Under the pieces are notes generated by a model. That model saw only the letters and a list, made by a program, of their open reading frames with translations. It was not told the DNA's origin and did not search any database. From positions 358,910 through 422,909 of the forward strand of contig NZ_JAYKPK010000003.1 in assembly GCF_035117555.1 (NCBI RefSeq): a stretch of DNA of 64,000 nt, read 5' to 3'. The first letter of the stretch is position 1, and every line of letters begins with the position of its first letter. Both the position numbers and the translations under genes were made by a program. Shown here one piece after another: positions 62,660 through 64,000 of the stretch. This stretch comes from Yoonia sp035117555 (GTDB lineage Bacteria > Pseudomonadota > Alphaproteobacteria > Rhodobacterales > Rhodobacteraceae).

Positions 62660-63553
62660 ATGTCATTGCCGTCGCTTTCTGAAATCCTCGCTCGCCCCGA
62701 AAAACCAGCTCTATTCGTCGGGAACGGGATTAATCGGTACAAAAATGACGCGCGCTCCAGTTGGGATGATCTGCTACGCGGGCTCATGTACGACTATGGC
62801 GTTGACTTCACCGAGGAAGAAATTCGTGAAATGTCCAACACCGAACTGTTCGACATTCTGGATCTTGCGCGACCAGCCGAGGATCGCAGCAGCCTTCAGG
62901 CAAAATTCTGTGAGACGATGAAGGCTTGGAGGCCCGTACAGCATCATCAGTCAATCGTCGGGTGGGCACAGCGTCATCGCCGTCCGATCATCACCGTCAA
63001 CTTTGATGAAAATCTGTCTCTCGCCGCAGATGCGCGGCGGCAATGGCTGGGCAAGCCGTCCACAGACTACTATCCTTGGAACTGCTATTTCTCTGACACG
63101 TCGATCTCTGATCCGAGGTCAGAATTCGCAATCTGGCACGCCCACGGCATGATGCATTACAAGCGCAGCATCCGCCTCGGCCTCACGCACTACATGGGCT
63201 CGGTCCAGCGTGCGCGGCAGTGGGTGTACGGCGACGAGAGTCTTCGTGCGTCGGCCAAAAACGCCGAAGCCAATTGGCGCGGAGCGAATGGCTGGCTGGA
63301 AGTACTGTTCTTCTGTCCGCTCGTGATTTTAGGGTTCAGCTTCAGCAAGGACGAGAACTTCCTTCGCTGGCTATTTCTAGAACGCGCGCGCCTCCACAAG
63401 ATCATACCTGCGTGGAAAGCGCCGACCTGGTTTGTAGATACGCCGAAGAATGGCAGTCTTCACCGAAAGCCCTTCTTTGAGGGGCTCCAGATGCAGTATA
63501 TCGTCGTTGAAAACTATCAGGATATCTACGAAAGCCCGGCGTGGAACTCCTAG
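62660..63553 (+). CDS. SIR2-like domain protein
   Basis: 297 residues resembling bacterial SIR2/STALD NADase domains used as defence effectors. ALFVGNGINRYKND (GNG loop, residues 21-26), TVNFDENL (N114 and D116), WHAHGMMHY (H160 and H162) and LVILGFSFSKDENFLRWLF are the expected NAD-contacting motifs in order. It is in the same orientation as the ABC genes with a 73-bp gap and its own ribosome-binding site aaaggaag. It may be a fourth component or a separate defence gene. Confidence 0.78.
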   Translation: MSLPSLSEILARPEKPALFVGNGINRYKNDARSSWDDLLRGLMYDYGVDFTEEEIREMSNTELFDILDLARPAEDRSSLQAKFCETMKAWRPVQHHQSIVGWAQRHRRPIITVNFDENLSLAADARRQWLGKPSTDYYPWNCYFSDTSISDPRSEFAIWHAHGMMHYKRSIRLGLTHYMGSVQRARQWVYGDESLRASAKNAEANWRGANGWLEVLFFCPLVILGFSFSKDENFLRWLFLERARLHKIIPAWKAPTWFVDTPKNGSLHRKPFFEGLQMQYIVVENYQDIYESPAWNS

Positions 63554-63665
63554 CTTTGTGAAGGACCACTCGTCGGCCATGCAATGACGATTGGCCATGA
63601 AAGATACCCTCAGCCTTCGTCAAACGGCATGTGTTTTCCAGATTTGATTGATCACCTTGCGCGTT

Positions 63666-63895
63666 CTAAGGCTTCCGGGCCGCCTTCCATGATGGAGATA
63701 ACGCTCTTCTGACAGGCTTTTTGTCATCAATATTGCCAACCGATATGCCGGTTTCATCATCGCTGGAGCTGCAAGTGGTGATGGTCTCCGCATCGCCCAG
63801 CACCGGGAAGTTCGCGCTGTGGGTATCCGCCCCAACCTTCAGGTCAAATGGTGTTAACAGTGAGCCGTGGCTTAACGTCTGCTCTCCAGAATTGC
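63666..63895 (-). pseudogene. Decayed reading frame of unknown origin
   Basis: On the minus strand a frame reading LLTPFDLKVGADTHSANF then DDETGISVGNIDDKKPV and ending RALSPSWKAARKP runs for about 75 codons without a start codon. It looks like the remains of a gene cut by the IS3-type element at 63917; family not recognised. Confidence 0.3.
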
Positions 63896-63916
63896 TGAAG
63901 CCGCTATCCGATCAAT

Positions 63917-64000
63917 TGAGCTACTCCCCATCGGCTGGACAGTATCTGGCGTTGATTAAGCTACTTTTTGCACCTGCTGATCGGGTTGGGTTTCGTTTTT
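63917..64000 (-). mobile_element. IS3-type element end, continuing beyond the window
   Basis: Identical over 84 bases to 32301-32384: terminal repeat, then the last codons of OrfB (KNETQPDQQVQKVA, stop at 63956-63958). Whether this copy is complete cannot be seen. Confidence 0.85.

Noticed and set aside
63620..63835. 71-codon minus-strand frame near the right edge
   Set aside because: No ribosome-binding site or family features; overlaps a different decayed frame.

Overview
The window looks like part of an alphaproteobacterial chromosome from the Rhodobacteraceae (Roseobacter-type). Supporting signs are a circularly permuted two-piece tmRNA gene with the tag ANDNKAPMAMAA, the fumC / DUF4169 / ribbon-helix-helix / SspB gene order, a trgA-trgB-cysK tellurite locus, an AcuI-type acrylyl-CoA reductase, and a SCO/PCuAC copper cluster beside hemN with an FNR-like box. 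Assignments rest on reading the sequence and translated proteins only; no database search was run.

Positions 1-29.9 kb are ordinary core genome, densely packed and often overlapping by 4 bp. In order: the 3' part of rne with its terminator; a TusA-like protein; ccdA; a membrane hydrolase-like protein with a cytochrome P450; the fumC cluster; sspB; a chromate transporter; a DUF1194 protein; ssrA; hemN; copper/cytochrome oxidase assembly genes; a polyamine-type binding protein; DinB; acuI with a class V aminotransferase and a photolyase; a cyclopropane-fatty-acid synthase-type methyltransferase; trgAB-cysK; an MscS channel; an AlaX editing protein; an aspzincin peptidase; and an AI-2E/PerM transporter. 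The core ends at a tRNA-Ser(GGA) gene.

From 29.9 kb to the right edge the window is a mosaic accessory island that continues beyond the window. Immediately after the tRNA is a tyrosine integrase broken by a +1 frameshift. ISL3 and IS3-type fragments follow, then an AlbA_2/Schlafen-like gene. At 34.9-37.6 kb lies a complete plasmid-type maintenance module: ParA, a small partition partner, palindromic repeats upstream, a Rep_3-type initiator flanked by inverted groups of iterons, 7-mer AT-rich repeats and 29-bp tandem repeats. At 37.7-41.7 kb is an operon with an operator-like palindrome, an HTH protein, a 56-residue protein and two tandem tyrosine recombinases. It ends at a perfect 17-8-17 inverted repeat that resembles a recombinase core site.

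The 42-56 kb stretch holds mostly small accessory genes: a ParD-like antitoxin, an IS-fused chimeric gene, a UDG-like protein with an HTH partner, a metallophosphoesterase with a decayed duplicate, a RES-like protein, an mrr pseudogene and a serine resolvase. The 56.4-63.6 kb stretch is a defence block. It contains a probable type II restriction-modification pair (DUF4928 plus cytosine-5 methyltransferase) and, divergently, a likely ABC-three-component system (DUF4297-like nuclease, small middle component, SMC-like ATPase with two CxxC pairs) followed by a SIR2-like gene. The right edge holds another copy of the IS3 end seen at 32.3 kb. The four-gene ABC/SIR2 cassette is the best candidate for a little-described system here.
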